Below are positions 13,001 through 25,168 of a DNA stretch of 64,000 bases, in pieces. The stretch spans positions 11,080,714 to 11,144,713 of the forward strand of contig NC_049987.1 in NCBI RefSeq assembly GCF_000003815.2. Direction: 5' to 3'. A program made the translations under genes and the position numbers. The notes below the pieces were generated by a model that was given only the letters and a program-made list of their open reading frames with translations, was not told the DNA's origin and ran no database searches. The first letter of the stretch is position 1. Each line of letters opens with the position of its first letter. The DNA is from Branchiostoma floridae (taxonomy: Eukaryota; Chordata; Leptocardii; Amphioxiformes; Branchiostomatidae).

Positions 13001-13674
13001 TTATTTACATAGCCCATTTGGCAGTGTTCTTGACTAATAAAACCTCATAAATAGAGAATAGTGTTAAGAGAATATCTCTGCACTTTAAAGGTCCGTTTTT
13101 CTCCTATTCTGCAGGCTAGCCGCAAACCCTGTGATCTACAGACCATCGGACGGCCGTTTTGGCAAACTGGAAATGGGATGTTTCTGCCTAAGAACTCCCA
13201 ATACACCGTGGAGTTCAACAGGGCCATTGTGGCTGCAAAAGAACGAGGTGTTTTTGAAGAGTTAGATACCAAATGGTGAGTACTGTTGTTGCAGATAGTA
13301 TAAAAGAGCAAATATGTGTCCCCAAGAAAATTATGTCTTGCTTCAACAAAACTGCTGACACGACGGGCCTTTCAGATAAAACAAATAGTTTTTTTTTTTG
13401 CCTAGCCTCTTCAGACCATTGGCTCATACTTCACATACAGAAGAGTGCAATATAACAAAGATATCATGTGGACTTACGTTCTTTTTCGTTTAGGATCAAA
13501 AGCAAAGAATGTTCCGGTACAGACCAGACTGAGTTAGAATCCTCTGTGATCGGACTACAGGACATGTTGGGTGTGTTCGTGCTGGTGTATGGGGGCATGG
13601 CGTTGGCTCTCGTCGTGCTGATTGGTGAATTCATCTACACATGCGCTCAAGATGTGAAGAAGTCAGATGCTCAC
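10007..13674 (+). CDS. iGluR gene 2, ATD-less, last exon in gap
   Basis: Short ligand-gated channel subunit. Exons: signal 10007-10088, A 10750-10881, B 11217-11359, C 11555-11673, D 11848-11967, E 12184-12314, F 12423-12556, G 12730-12933, H 13115-13275, I 13494-13674; all splice borders and phases agree (1407 nt, 469 aa so far). MATSLVRAALFLVTVTSFVAG is a signal peptide that leads straight into S1 (YMSDLSNRTLRVVTIAADGF), with no amino-terminal domain. Exon C keeps the ligand Arg (ITSERQ) but has Ser and Phe at the positions of GluA2 Pro478 and Thr480. D is TM1 (ELWATILLTALAVGLFQGVA), E the pore loop (LVQLGPEFLPRSLSG), F TM3 with TYTANLAAF, G and H S2 (FSDTTELDY), I TM4. The tail exon J is expected inside the gap at 13876-14075. 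Confidence 0.9.
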
Positions 13675-13875
13675 GTAAGATGATTGAAGTGATTATTGAC
13701 ATAATTTTTCACCTATAGGTGGAACTCAGTAATACGATTGTGACATTTAGTCGAATTCTTGTTTAATACATGCATGTCTTTTGTCCTTAAATGCATGTAC
13801 AGGATTAATGCATGTAATCCGTATCTATTATTCTCAACAATACCAAATCAAAACAAATTATTCCTTGCTCATTTT

Positions 13876-14075
13876 NNNNNNNNNNNNNNNNNNNNNNNNN
13901 NNNNNNNNNNNNNNNNNNNNNNNNNNNNNNNNNNNNNNNNNNNNNNNNNNNNNNNNNNNNNNNNNNNNNNNNNNNNNNNNNNNNNNNNNNNNNNNNNNNN
14001 NNNNNNNNNNNNNNNNNNNNNNNNNNNNNNNNNNNNNNNNNNNNNNNNNNNNNNNNNNNNNNNNNNNNNNNNNNN
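13876..14075. other. Assembly gap (200 N)
   Basis: Run of N starting where gene 3 has the acceptor of exon J (the left edge TTGCTCATTTT matches 34477-34488), so it probably hides the C-terminal exon of gene 2. The right edge (AAAGTCACAGCTATTAGATTTT) matches the 3' UTR region of the other copies. Confidence 0.95.
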
Positions 14076-14689
14076 CGCACAAAGTCACAGCTATTAGATT
14101 TTTGAGAAACTTTATCTGTCTTATTGACAAAAATGTTCGAAATACGAATGATTTATACACAACTGAGTTCTATGGCATCTAAACTCTGGGGTCTCTTTAA
14201 CCTGTGTGAACTTATCGTTTATATGTGACCAATTTATTCATGCAATGTGTGATATTATGTTGGGTTTGCTAAAAATTAAAACATATTTGAAAATATTTAC
14301 ATGTGAAGCAGGTGACAAGAGCAATAGCAAACATACAACTATGCGTACGCAATTATTTTAATGTACAGTGATGGACATGGCTGTTCATGAAGACGTAAAT
14401 GTTAACTAAATAAATAAAACCTCTTATACTTATACTTAGGTATAGGTTGTTGAGCGTAAAATTCGTATAGATTTGTAATAATGTCATGTAAGAATAAAAA
14501 CAAAGGATAGATATGCTTGCACTTGATGTCTTCGGTTGTGGTAAGTTACACTAGGCGGCGCAGATGTACCATCACCGAGAAGGGCGAATTTGTGTAACAA
14601 AGACCAAATATATGCTTTATTGACAACAGAAAGAACAGACTCTTATTAATCTATTCAGATAGACTTAACAGGTCAGGGGAATATCACTT

Positions 14690-14870
14690 TTTTGAACCCG
14701 GCGACTAGACTCGTAGGTTTAATCCACTCACACCGGGAAGAACCCCTGCTCCTTTGGTAGGTAGTTTTTTTTATTATTATTATTGTGCTCCAGGTAGGTT
14801 CATACGGGACCTCCGTTTAATGTCCTATCTGAGGGACGTCCTTGGCTCATCTTTACAGCTACATCTCATC
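14690..14870 (-). mobile_element. tRNA-derived SINE, 3' part
   Basis: Read on the minus strand it contains GATAGGACATTAAACGGAGG and CCCGGTGTGAGTGGAT, the same 3' body as the SINEs at 26575 and 27386. The tRNA-like head is missing and an ATT-rich tract interrupts the body. Confidence 0.55.
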
Positions 14871-15523
14871 TAACAGTCACATAAAAAGAAAGTCTGGTAA
14901 AAATACGTTTATAGCATAACTGGAATGCCAGGATAAGACTTTGACAAACTGAGAAATATCTTGAAATCATCAACCCTGCAAAATCCTGAGGGTGTACAAC
15001 TGTCCGTTCATTCCTTCTAATATATATGTAGCAGAAAAATGGGAAGCAAACAAAAATCGAACTACGCCTCAGGGGTTGATACCTAATGACAATGCTAAAG
15101 ATACAATAAAAAACATATACCTTCAAATAGACCCATCAAGGAAAACGGGACCGAGGCAGTCACCTAGAAACCTGGAGAAGGATTGTTGAAGGCGACTGGG
15201 ATGAAGGCAGCACGAAAAATCAGGCAGAAGATCAGATGAATGGGTAATAGTAAAAGTGGTTGAAAAACGTTAAGATATTTTGCTTAGGGTGCATATTGCC
15301 GTACTACCCAATCACCATACACACCGAGTGAGTGCAGTTGTATGATGTGCATCAAGAACTTTATCTACTCATATAATTGAGTTCATTGGTCATAGCTTTC
15401 TTAGCTCTGCATCAACAACATCTGTTCTGACAAATCGTTGGACGGTATACACCACTCCTTTCTATAGAAAAATGTTCTCGCTAAACTTATAAACATCTTA
15501 AAAGACATAATGTAAGCCAACAA

Positions 15524-17050
15524 CCTATATTTTGCCATCTTCATGATGGACATCACAGCGAATGATGGTTTTATTATGGATGGGGATGTTGAGTGAGAGC
15601 TCTGACTGCTGTATATTCAGGATGGTCTTTATCTCTCTGTACCAATCCGCCGGATTTTCTACCTTGAGATTTTGTACCCTGTCCCGGTAGAAAGACTTTC
15701 GCGCTTTTTTTACTTGTTACGCAGGTATTTCCACAAGGCAGTCTTGTTTTCTGAGAATGCCTTCTGCCGTCGGCGAATCATGTCCTTGATGTCTGGTTTT
15801 AACCACGGCTTGTCATTGTTGTGCATTGTTACCTGCTTGGTTGGGAAAAACTTGTTTATAGCATCTTCCATTGTTGTGTAAAAGGCCTCGGCCTTGCCGG
15901 CACAGGTAGGAGATGTGTACACTTCGTCCCAGGATTGAGAACATATCCATTGGCCAAAGACTCGGCGGTCGGAGTCGCGGATAGGTCTCACTGTCTTGCA
16001 CTTGGTAAAGTTCTCTTTCCTTGTTATCTGAGGTTCCCACAAAACCGTGCTGTGATCACTCAAACTCAAACCCAAAGGGCTACATACTTGGGGAATTTTG
16101 TAGTGTGTCTCTAGATTGGTGATAATCAGGTCTAACATAGCCTGTCCTCTCGTTGGTTCTTTGACGACCTGGGATAGGTTGTTTCCGTTGCAAAGTTGAC
16201 CTATATCCAGGTGGNNNNNNNNNNNNNNNNNNNNNNNNNNNNNNNNNNNNNNNNNNNNNNNNNNNNNNNNNNNNNNNNNNNNNNNNNNNNNNNNNNNNNN
16301 NNNNNNNNNNNNNNATCCCCCAACAGAATCATTCCAGCATCAGGGTTACGTGTCCGTATGTCGTCTGTGGCAGAGACGAGGTGTTCTAGCAGCAGTTCCT
16401 GGTGAGGTGAGGATGGCGGGTTGTAGACGGCACCCACGACAACTTGTGACACCCCTCTGGGCAGACGTCTCGGTCTTACTGACACCCACATACACTCCAG
16501 CTCAGGAGGAACAGTAATATCTGGTACCAGTCCAGCAGGTATGGAATTCCTTACGTATACGCCCCCCCCCCCCGCCTCTTCTTGTTGTGCGGCACTTGGA
16601 GAAGAGTGTATACCCTTCAATAAAAAGACAGGACTCAGGGGTGGTTGGGGAGAACCATGATTCAGCCACTACACCAATATCCACACGGTGGTCTGACAGG
16701 TAGCTTTGGTACTCATCCAGCTTGTTGACGAGCGATCTGGGGTTGCACAGGCAAACAGAGGGAGTTGTTGCTTGTGTGACACAAGTTGCGTCTTTCTTGG
16801 GCTATACTTCACAGATAACCCGACTGTGTGTCCTTCGCCATGTGTCATTGTTGTTGTTAAAAACGGGGATAATTCGGTTCGTTACTCGGGTAGTGATCTG
16901 ACGAGACAAGTTTCTGCCCCCTCGACATCCTCTCGCATGGAAAACTCTTTTGATACCACAATCAATGAGAGACCGCTTTACTGCATGTGTAAGTTTACTG
17001 TATGATCGGAGGGCTCGAAGAGTTGTCGACGAGTAGACCAGCTGTTTTAA
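15524..17050 (-). mobile_element. LINE fragment: endonuclease and linker of the polyprotein
   Basis: Minus-strand remnant of a non-LTR retrotransposon. Frames read LCNPRSLVNKLDEY (near 16750), VDIGVVAESWFSP (16684 downward), GGGVYVRNSIPAGL and GAVYNPPSSPHQELLLEHL (16620-16320), then SDHSTVLWEPQ and a basic post-endonuclease linker (16138-15710), ending about 15525. The order, with an N-terminal apurinic-type endonuclease (GVYV, YNPP, SDHS), is that of CR1/Jockey-type LINEs. The reverse transcriptase part is absent. Frameshifts, a poly-C tract near 16562-16573 and a 100-N gap (16215-16314) interrupt it. Upstream frames to about 17330 may be the element's 5' part. Confidence 0.8.
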
Positions 17051-18559
17051 AGACATCGTGTTAGTTGTGACCTGGAGTAACCCCGCCACGTAGCATACAC
17101 AAACAGGTAAAAAGTTGCTGTTTTTTTCCGATTTCCCCGATCCAAAAGTGACTTATACGTTAAAACATGTGGAGATTGTTCAAACTTGCCATGATCAGGA
17201 TGATGTACAGTACTCCTGTATCCAAGGACAACGCTCCTCAGGACGCTGCATAGCAGGGTGGTTGGGGAATTCCTTTGTCTTGTAGTAGCTTCCCTCCCCA
17301 CGGTCGGCGTCACGCCAGGATCATGTCGAAAATCTCCGTCAATTTAGGCAAAAACGCTTCAAAAGGAGAGTCAGAAGTTGGAAAAGTCATAACTACACGT
17401 TTCTCCTTGTAGATTCCCCCTCGATGGTAACTTTCTGCACTGGAAACACACTTTTTTGGGCCTGGAAAGTGCAGGAGCTAAAGTAAGGTGGGGCTGCTGT
17501 AAAAGCGCCGCCTATCGATAAATGAAATCGTGAAATCGTAGAATAGAAACACATTTCATTCTCACTGATGCATTTTGTCTACTATGAAGTATACATTGGA
17601 GTCAAATCCCCTATTCAATGTTTGTTTTCTATCTCTCTAGGATTTGGGGAGTTCTGGACAATGATCACAATAGTGACGACACAGCTTCAAGTTCAACGGG
17701 GCTACTTCTCGTAAAAATCGCTATCACCATGTGTGATTCGATTCCGTCCGTCTGTGCGGTTTCTACCCGTTTGCTCGGGACCAACAAAACCACACCGTCC
17801 CCTACCACTACTGGGATAACGTGACCTCCATCGAAAGTGTTCTAAATCGCCAACACCCTCACGATTTTGCCACCGAGTTTGAACTTCTTCGAAAACTTCA
17901 CAACAATGGTGTCATTGAGCACAAAATTGCTCCTTGTAGATATCATTTGTAGCAATTTCTCCAAATAGTTCTTACGTACTGAAGTTCTGAAGCTAACGTT
18001 TGTCGTGTCGTCTTTGACTGTAGCTCATCAATTATGCAAATGAAGTTTGATTGACATTTAAGCTGTCCAAAGAATTGTCACATTTGACCTTTAGTCACAT
18101 TTGACTTTTACGGTGCCACTAACTTCCCAGTCACTTCCTTCCACTCAACTGACAGAGCCATTAAATGACTACGTCATATTCTGACGGGAAACCACGTCTA
18201 AATACTAGTAAGCTCTTTCACAGAGATCAAAACGGTAATAAAGGCCATGAAAAATTAGTCCTTGTCCCTACCATTGTTTCGATTTGCAAATAACAACGTC
18301 CAGGCGGGTTTTGTTTTCTTTTTCGAGGCCTTTACCTTTGACATATTACCTAGAATTCCTGTCGCCGCACATGCGTTCCGATGTCTTTGAAAGGGCTTAT
18401 TCAATTCTCTTCTGTGAAACAGCCATAGTGTGACGTGTGTGTATCCAGTTATGTGAAGTAACAACAATGAATTCAGAAGCAGAAACAACATTATAGGTGG
18501 TGGCAAAAATATATATTTTATTTTGAACTAATTTTAATCTGCTGTTCGATATCATCTTC
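17051..18559. other. Intergenic DNA, no gene seen
   Basis: Spacer between the LINE fragment and the minus-strand GPCR. A frame at 17618-17824 follows a pyrimidine tract and AG, but has no partner exon or domain. A 3-way repeat and a palindromic MITE follow it. Confidence 0.5.
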
Positions 18560-18640
18560 GTATCAGTGTCACTGACGAAAGATAGTGGATGCTATCGTCT
18601 GGCCGTTTCCAAAATCATATCCAGTTGCTTGAGAAACTGT
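18560..18640. repeat. Dispersed repeat (CACTGACGAAAGATA family), copy 1
   Basis: Shares GTCACTGACGAAAGATA and AAAATCATATCCAGTTGCTT with 20430-20525 and 54940-55040. Probably a short retroposon 3' end; family not assigned. Confidence 0.6.
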
Positions 18641-18661
18641 CATTTGGCATAGTTTCATACA

Positions 18662-18750
18662 TTTTGACTATGTCCAAATCCATCCATATATCTTAACTAT
18701 GTCCAAATTCATCCATATGTCTTAACTACGTCCAAGTTCATCTGTATTGG
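18662..18750. repeat. Minisatellite, about 31-bp unit, three copies
   Basis: Three imperfect tandem copies of a unit containing GACTATGTCCAAATCCATC; the copies read ACTATGTCCAAATTCATCC and ACTACGTCCAAGTTCATCT. Confidence 0.7.
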
Positions 18751-18760
18751 TACAAATCAT

Positions 18761-19039
18761 TATTGGACTAGTTGAACTGTAATACCCAACACAAAAATTG
18801 GACTCACCCAAATTTTCGACTGAACAGCACCAGTCTTTGTCAAGGAATGAACAACCCACTGCAGACTCCCTGCAACGACGTATGATCCACTGCTCACTGA
18901 GTCACATGTTCTATCTGCATAGCGTGACGTCACGACAGCAGTGGATTGTTCATTCCTTGACAAAGACTGGTGCTGTGCAGTCGAAAATTTGGGTGAGCCC
19001 AATATTTGTGTTGGGTATTACAATTAAACTAATCCAATA
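18761..19039. mobile_element. Palindromic MITE next to the GPCR 3' end
   Basis: About 280 bp in which the first and last 100 bases are reverse complements (AATACCCAACACAAA against its inverse; GTCAAGGAATGAACAA against TTGTTCATTCCTTGAC). It ends less than 50 bp past the stop codon of the minus-strand receptor, so it may fall in that gene's 3' UTR. Confidence 0.8.
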
Positions 19040-19086
19040 ATAGTTTCATATATCGTCGTAGTGTAAGAGTTGTGTGCATAGGTGTC

Positions 19087-20091
19087 TTAATCGTGTTTTG
19101 CCCATTTTCTTGAGATCATACATCCTAGCCAGGTCCCCTCTCTCAAGTCCGGTGTGCGGATGATACTTGCGATGGGGTTGACTGCCGAGTTCAAAACGAA
19201 CAGCACGACTAGTCCTCCGGGCCCAGTTACCATCAGACAAGTCTTTAGGTCCAAATGGCACGTTGACACGACTGCAATACGAGGAACGACCACCGCAATG
19301 AATGCCACTACAGCGTGTATCATCACCGTCTGTGCTCGGTGCACGTTCTTCTCGTACTCTCTCGCCCACTGCTTTTGCTCATTGCCTCTTCCCTGTCGCT
19401 TTCTGATGGCTCTGAACGTGATAATATTTGTGAGGAGGATGATCATAGCTAGGAAGACGTACATGGCCACCAAACCGTAAATGAATGCAATATGGAAAAG
19501 ACCGAAACAGCTTTCCGTCGGTGTATCCAGACAGTTCAAACCCATACTAGGCAAGGCAAAGAGCAGAGACAGAACGAGCCATGAAGAGACTATAGCCACG
19601 CCTGCATAGCTCTGTATGTCACTGGCTTGGGTGTAGAAGAGTATAGGGTACTTTAAGGCAACATAGCTGTTTATTGACATGAGGCATAGACCTGATACCG
19701 ACATTGCCTGGCTAAACATTAGGAACGTAAGACTGTACATGATCTCATGGCTTGAGCTCTGTTCTACCATGGCTATTGTGTACAGTAGAAGCTCCATGCC
19801 TGCTAGAAGATCGGACATAGCCAGATTCGCTGTGAAGAAGTACACAAGTTTGTTGATTGACCGTGTTCTGACGACTGAGCAGAGCACAATGGCGTTGTTG
19901 ATGAAAGACGCTGCTAGCAAACAGACGATGGCGCTCCCTGTCCCTAACATCACGCTGCCAACATGGGCAGAGCAGCGGGCTTCGGCCTTGTCAAAAGACA
20001 TGCTCATGATTTGCACGTTCCACAAAACACACTCAAGTAGACCACTGAACGATCTATTAGTAGCTGTAGTGATGGGGTGGTGAGCCGACAT
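19087..20091 (-). CDS. Class A (rhodopsin-like) GPCR, intronless, divergent
   Basis: 334 aa, single exon, seven hydrophobic segments. TM1 ends in a non-canonical FINNAIVL where GN is usual. TM2 has NLAMSDLLAG (canonical LAxxD). TM3 ends SINSYVALKYP, so the DRY motif is NSY. A Cys sits in the second extracellular loop (ESCFGLF). TM6 reads AFIAVVVPR, without the CWxP toggle. TM7 reads LNSAVNPIASIIRTPDLR: NP is kept but the NPxxY Tyr is lost. The TM2 and TM7 wording resembles the melanocortin/EDG/cannabinoid/adenosine branch, but the ligand cannot be named. The N-terminus has NRS as a possible glycosylation site; a second in-frame Met (MSMSFDK) could be the start instead. Loss of the G-protein switch motifs suggests atypical signalling or relaxed constraint. 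Confidence 0.85.
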   Translation of the reverse strand: MSAHHPITTATNRSFSGLLECVLWNVQIMSMSFDKAEARCSAHVGSVMLGTGSAIVCLLAASFINNAIVLCSVVRTRSINKLVYFFTANLAMSDLLAGMELLLYTIAMVEQSSSHEIMYSLTFLMFSQAMSVSGLCLMSINSYVALKYPILFYTQASDIQSYAGVAIVSSWLVLSLLFALPSMGLNCLDTPTESCFGLFHIAFIYGLVAMYVFLAMIILLTNIITFRAIRKRQGRGNEQKQWAREYEKNVHRAQTVMIHAVVAFIAVVVPRIAVVSTCHLDLKTCLMVTGPGGLVVLFVLNSAVNPIASIIRTPDLREGTWLGCMISRKWAKHD

Positions 20092-20429
20092 TTTTTTTCG
20101 TCAGTTGGAACGTCGCTGGTGATCCAAAGAAGCCAAAAGGCAAACTGTAGCTGTCCCTTGTGTGTCTGTGAGTTTGAATAAACAACAACAAAAAACATGA
20201 CATAGATTTTACAAGAATGAACCTTAAGTTGTTTGTCTCTTTTGACATTTAGAGAAGTATCCACAAACACATCAAATTTACCCAAACATATGTATGATTT
20301 CTGATATAACGAATGCAATCTAAATCAACGTACCGAAATTCTTCCTACATGAATTTTTCAGGTGAAGCTGAATATCATTTGGATAATGGAGGAATAGCGG
20401 ACACGGTCCAGACAAAGTGGATTCTAGAC

Positions 20430-20525
20430 CTCTTTAGCGTCACTGACGAGAGATGGCGGATGTTATCTGAAACGTCTGACCTTTTCCAAAATCATATCCA
20501 GTTGCTTGAGAATCAGTTTCTTCTT
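20430..20525. repeat. Dispersed repeat (CACTGACGA family), copy 2
   Basis: Matches 18560-18640 and 54940-55040 over TTATCTGAAACGTCTGACC and AAAATCATATCCAGTTGCTT. Confidence 0.6.
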
Positions 20526-20605
20526 GGCGTATCTTTTTAGGCTATATGTAGCCTATTTTATGAATGATATCCTCCAGAGATCCTCTGGCAAGCATAAAGT
20601 TCTGA

Positions 20606-20655
20606 CTTGATTATGTGGATGACGTGCGCGCGCGGACGTCATCCATATAATCAAG
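20606..20655. repeat. 50-bp hairpin, remnant of the 40779 MITE family
   Basis: CTTGATTATGTGGATGACGT, a ten-base GC-alternating spacer, then ACGTCATCCATATAATCAAG. The arms resemble the terminal repeats of the element at 40779-41257, so this looks like a copy reduced to its termini. Confidence 0.65.
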
Positions 20656-23600
20656 CCAAGAAGGCTGCATTTTGATAAAAAGAAAAGCCTAATTTTTGTA
20701 TTTTGAAGGTAAAAAAAAGGAATAAAATGGATTATTATTTTGGAATCTGGTCTTCATGTCTAACCTTACCTTGATGTCTAACAGCCGGGGCAAGTCAACG
20801 CTTATGACTCTTCTTTCAACCTCAGCTCCAGAAGAAGTACGCTTCGGTTCACTCCAGGTGGTATGTCTGTTCACAGACTGTTCGTAACAACAAAATGGCA
20901 GTGCCTATTAAACGACATTATATACACCGAGGAAAAACAGCTTCAGGGTTCTAGCCAGGATTTCATTTTAGCGTAGTGGGAATGGCATGGTAGCGAAGTG
21001 ACCAATCAGGAGATTGGTGTGGAGGGGGGGGGGGTCTTGGCCCTTCCACGGTGAGATTTTGAAAATGTAATCTATCCACATCACATGTAATTTGAAGCAT
21101 TTTTGGTCAGTTTCGAGTGGCCTATCATCATTTTTCATTGTTCAGACATTGATGAGACATTGTTGAACAAGCAAATGATAGCAAAGCAAAATTAGCGTAG
21201 TGACCCCTCTCGTGCTCCAAGAGCTGTGCGTCGCGGTACCGTATAATAATTAGTGGTACCGGTACCCTTATCGTCCCTCAGATCATGGTTTTATTACCCA
21301 ATATGAATAATTCACCAGCAATGATTCTTTGCTAGTGCTCCAATATATATAGGGAATTGTGAACTATTTGTAATTTTGAATCAAAGAAGACATATCGCCA
21401 TTTGTAAAGTAATGCTTTTTTAACCTTGGAATGTTTTTTTACAATAATTGTCAATGAGCAAAGTAAGATTAATACCCCTTTAAACAATATCAATGTTCTA
21501 ACGATGCATTACGGCACAAAGTATTGATGAGGCTTTGCTATTTTAGAACGAGTGCCGCATCAGATCTCGAGACCAATCATCTATACAGGGTACAAATTTC
21601 AAGTAAAAATAAATTACCAGAGCGGCACTTCACAACAATTTCTAAAAAGCCAAAATGTTGGTCTATTCAGATCTTGTTTTGTTTTAACGATATGATAAAA
21701 GGTGTTGGAGTGACAATGCAGTAAAATATGCCAATTTCTGTGTTTTTGAGATGCGGAAGTGGGGGAAAATGGCCACAAAACTTAGTTGGCCCGTTACCAT
21801 GGTAACAAGGAGTTTTGATCTAAAGAAAGCTATTTTGAGGGGTTGTGGACCAAGTACTATCACTGTGCAAAATATGAGTCAAATCAATTTTTTTTTACTT
21901 TTGCCACTATTGTTTGATCCTTACAAACATTTGCTTTTAAATATCATATTCATATAACATCTAAGTAGGTTTCGTAAAGCGCACGTAGTGGCTATCATTT
22001 AAGCAAAAGTTGAGAACCGTAAAATATGGTTAATTTCGAATGATTACAGTACCTTTAAGCTTTGTAAATTTCCCTTAAATGATGCGATTTGAGTTGTCTT
22101 AAACTTTTCTTAAATAGTAATTAATTGCACTTATCTAAGATCCGTAAATCAGTTATAAATATGAATATTCAAGCTTGGTATAAGCTCCCTTATTTTAATG
22201 ATCTAGTGTACTACGTTCAGTGAATTTATCGTTAATGTAATGTAATGTTATGTAATTCAAGTATTCTTTCATATTTTTGTTCCAATCTTTGTGAATGTGG
22301 CAGTGCTGCGCTGTCAAATATGCCAGGTTAGCTCAAGCGTCTATGTCTTGGCGCGATGCATCCACTCCTGGACCAGTAGAATATCTTGGTGTTTTTTTTC
22401 ATCGTCCACCTCCATCCATCCAAATGTCTCAAGCACTCTGTGACTTATTCACTTAAGTTTACGTTCACAAGAAGCCTTGTGGTGCCATCTTCTCGTACAG
22501 AATTTTCCGATTACTAGAAATTAAGCACACCTATCTCATTTGCTGGTTAATGGCAGCCACATTTCCTTTCACAACGTTACAAACGAATCTTCATTAGCCT
22601 GTTCCAACGAACCGAGTTTATGATAGTGAAAGTAAGCCATTTACTCCTACTTCTGTAACTTAAAGAAAGAAAACATTTAAATTGGTGCAACTTGCTGGTA
22701 GTTAACTTTGCTTTAATAGCTGCTAATTTATCGATTTTTTCTCTGTGAAAGCATAAAAGCAATGCTTAATAGAAGATCAACGCAATGTTACATTTCAACG
22801 TTTGATTTCAAACACTTGAGTTGTTTACCAATTTAGCTCTTACCGCGCTCTCTCAGCGTTCTCAACCGCAGTTCTCACCGCACTCTGGCCAAATTTCCAT
22901 TAAGCCGTCAAGTGGAGGGCACTAGTAAGTGCAAACTGTGCAAACTAAGACATAGGTAGTATATTTAAATTTCATGCAATTGACTAACACATCAACATAA
23001 TTCATGCATTGTGTTGTTCACCATTGACTAACGTACACATGTCACAATTATAAAATTCCCATTATAAATCATAAAGCGGTTTTGCAATTTTTACATAAAT
23101 TATGCAAATAAGCTCCTCATTACCCTATTTGGTATCTGCTTATACTCCACCTATCATAATTAACATGTGTTACATTTATTGAAGTCCAGTTATTGAAAAC
23201 AATGGAAGTATACAATTTCCTCGTGAATTATGCAAATTAAGTCCTCATTTGCATTACATGTATGTCATTATGAACATCTTTGCCTAAGCTACCCGCATGC
23301 CTAAAATGATGCCAATCCGCCGTTCCTTTCTACAGTTATCCTCTTGGGAGTGTCTTGACAAAAACGCCCCTGCAGTTCCAAAATTACATGTTAGGAGGCT
23401 GAAACTTGCCCCCACTTTGTCATTACGCTAAAAGTTGTCTACCACCCAAATGTCAAGACCATATATTTTCCGGGACAAGAGATACATAGAAAAAACTGCT
23501 TTGAAAGAATATTCTCATTAATTATGCAAATGTGCTCCTCTTTTGCATAATTAGTGTATTATCTTGTACAACATTGTCTAAGGTACCTACATACCAAAAA

Positions 23601-25168
23601 TCATGAAAATCCGCTGTTCCCTTCTTGATTTATCCTCTTCAGAAGTTTTTGACAAAAATGCCCCTGCTATCCCAAAACTAGACGCTAGGGGGCCCAAACT
23701 TATGTCATTTCTTCCTGAGCACAAGAGCTATCTAACACTTAAATATGGTGACCATGGCATGTTCAAAACACCTAGATAGCAAAACCGGAAGTTGCGCTGC
23801 AGTACCAATGGGAGTCGCTAGGGGGCCCAAAATCTAATCATTTCCAGCTTTCATCACACACTACCAACACACCAAGTATGAAACCAATCCATCCAACCGT
23901 TCTTGAGTTATTTTGTTTACACACACACACACAGGGTAAAAAATAACCTCCATGACATTTCATGGAGGTAATGAGGAAAATCTATATTTACAGTGCTTTC
24001 CATTGTAGGGCTCAAATACAAGTGAAAGATTAGCAGGTACAAATAATGTAACTGCGTCCATAAATGGCATACATGCAAAAGTGCCATAATTCTTCTAAGT
24101 AGTAAATGATTGGATTGTCAACATTATGACCTCATTTAAGTATACATAACCAAGCGTAAATTATGAAGATGTGAGGGTAATTTGCATATCCAAATTTTTC
24201 TATCAGGAGTTTTACAGAATGTTTCTGGCTTGTTTTCCGGTGCACCTGTATATTAAAGGTTTACAAAAAATACCAGAAGGATCTTACAACATAAAAGGAG
24301 CTTGCTCTATTTACGTCACCATATCAAATTAAGTCACCAAACGTTGGCTCTGAGCACGAGAGGAAATAACGTTGGAACCCCTCAGGGAAATGTCAGCACT
24401 TCAAAAGATGGCGTGTGGTTTCCCCTGATGACTGTGAATCTAATGAAGTAGTGCAGCATCAAACGTAGTTAAGGCATACTAGTATATAGAGGGACGATTC
24501 GCACTGAAATGTACAAAGTTGATTTGATGTTGGAAATTAATAGTACCATGCTGCGATCTCCAAATTGTCAACGGGAATTCTTACAACAAGGAATTATTTT
24601 TTAATCTTCTTAATTGAAGAAATTAATCCTCACTTTCACTCCAAAGAAGAACTCTATCTTGTATTCCTGGGGTTCGAACTCACCTCTTCTTAAGCTTGGT
24701 CCAGAGGCAGAGCCGCCAACCACAAAACCCGCATAATGCAACAGGGTTTCTTGTAAACAAACACTGGAATACCAAAAGTCGTAGTGATTTGTGAAGCTTT
24801 GTTTCTTATGAACATAACAGTTTTGTAAAGGCAAATGTTTCGCAAAGGCCGTATATATTTTGGTTTATTTCTGATGTAGGACTGGTAGGTCAGGAAATAC
24901 CAGTTTTGCATCGTCACCACCCCTAATGTCCACTTAATTGTGCATTATAGAATATAGCCATAGGTTCGCTTAGAACTGTTGAAAATTAGACTCCAATTTC
25001 TTATATGGCAGACGTATATGTGTTGTCAAAGGACAAACGAAGCAATTGAATAAAGAAGCTCATGTAGCTACAGGGCATCAGCCACAGTGTATCAAATTCT
25101 GTCTTTATAACAGGCCCCAGGTTCTTATCTCCTGTGCTGTAAAATTCCTCCTGAGACCCCGAGTTTTA
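20656..25168. other. Intergenic DNA, repeat debris only
   Basis: No exon or long open frame is convincing. It holds a poly-G tract (about 21025), a fragment at 22838-22925 related to the GC-rich MITE at 45695 (CCGTCAAGTGGAGGG), and the repeat block described at 23205-23969. Confidence 0.55.
23205..23969. repeat. About 300-bp repeat units with AATTATGCAAAT, CA tract and hairpin end
   Basis: Two diverged units (from about 23205 and 23512) share AATTATGCAAAT, AATCCGC.GTTCC.TTCT, TATCCTCTT and TTGACAAAAA.GCCCCTGC. The block ends with a (CA)n run near 23922 and the hairpin CCTCCATG...CATGGAGG (23947-23968). It looks like the non-coding tail of a retroposon; family not assigned. Confidence 0.55.

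Noticed and set aside
17618-17824. Possible exon after a pyrimidine tract at 17637
   Set aside because: Low-complexity Ser/Thr-rich frame beside LINE debris with no recognisable domain or partner.
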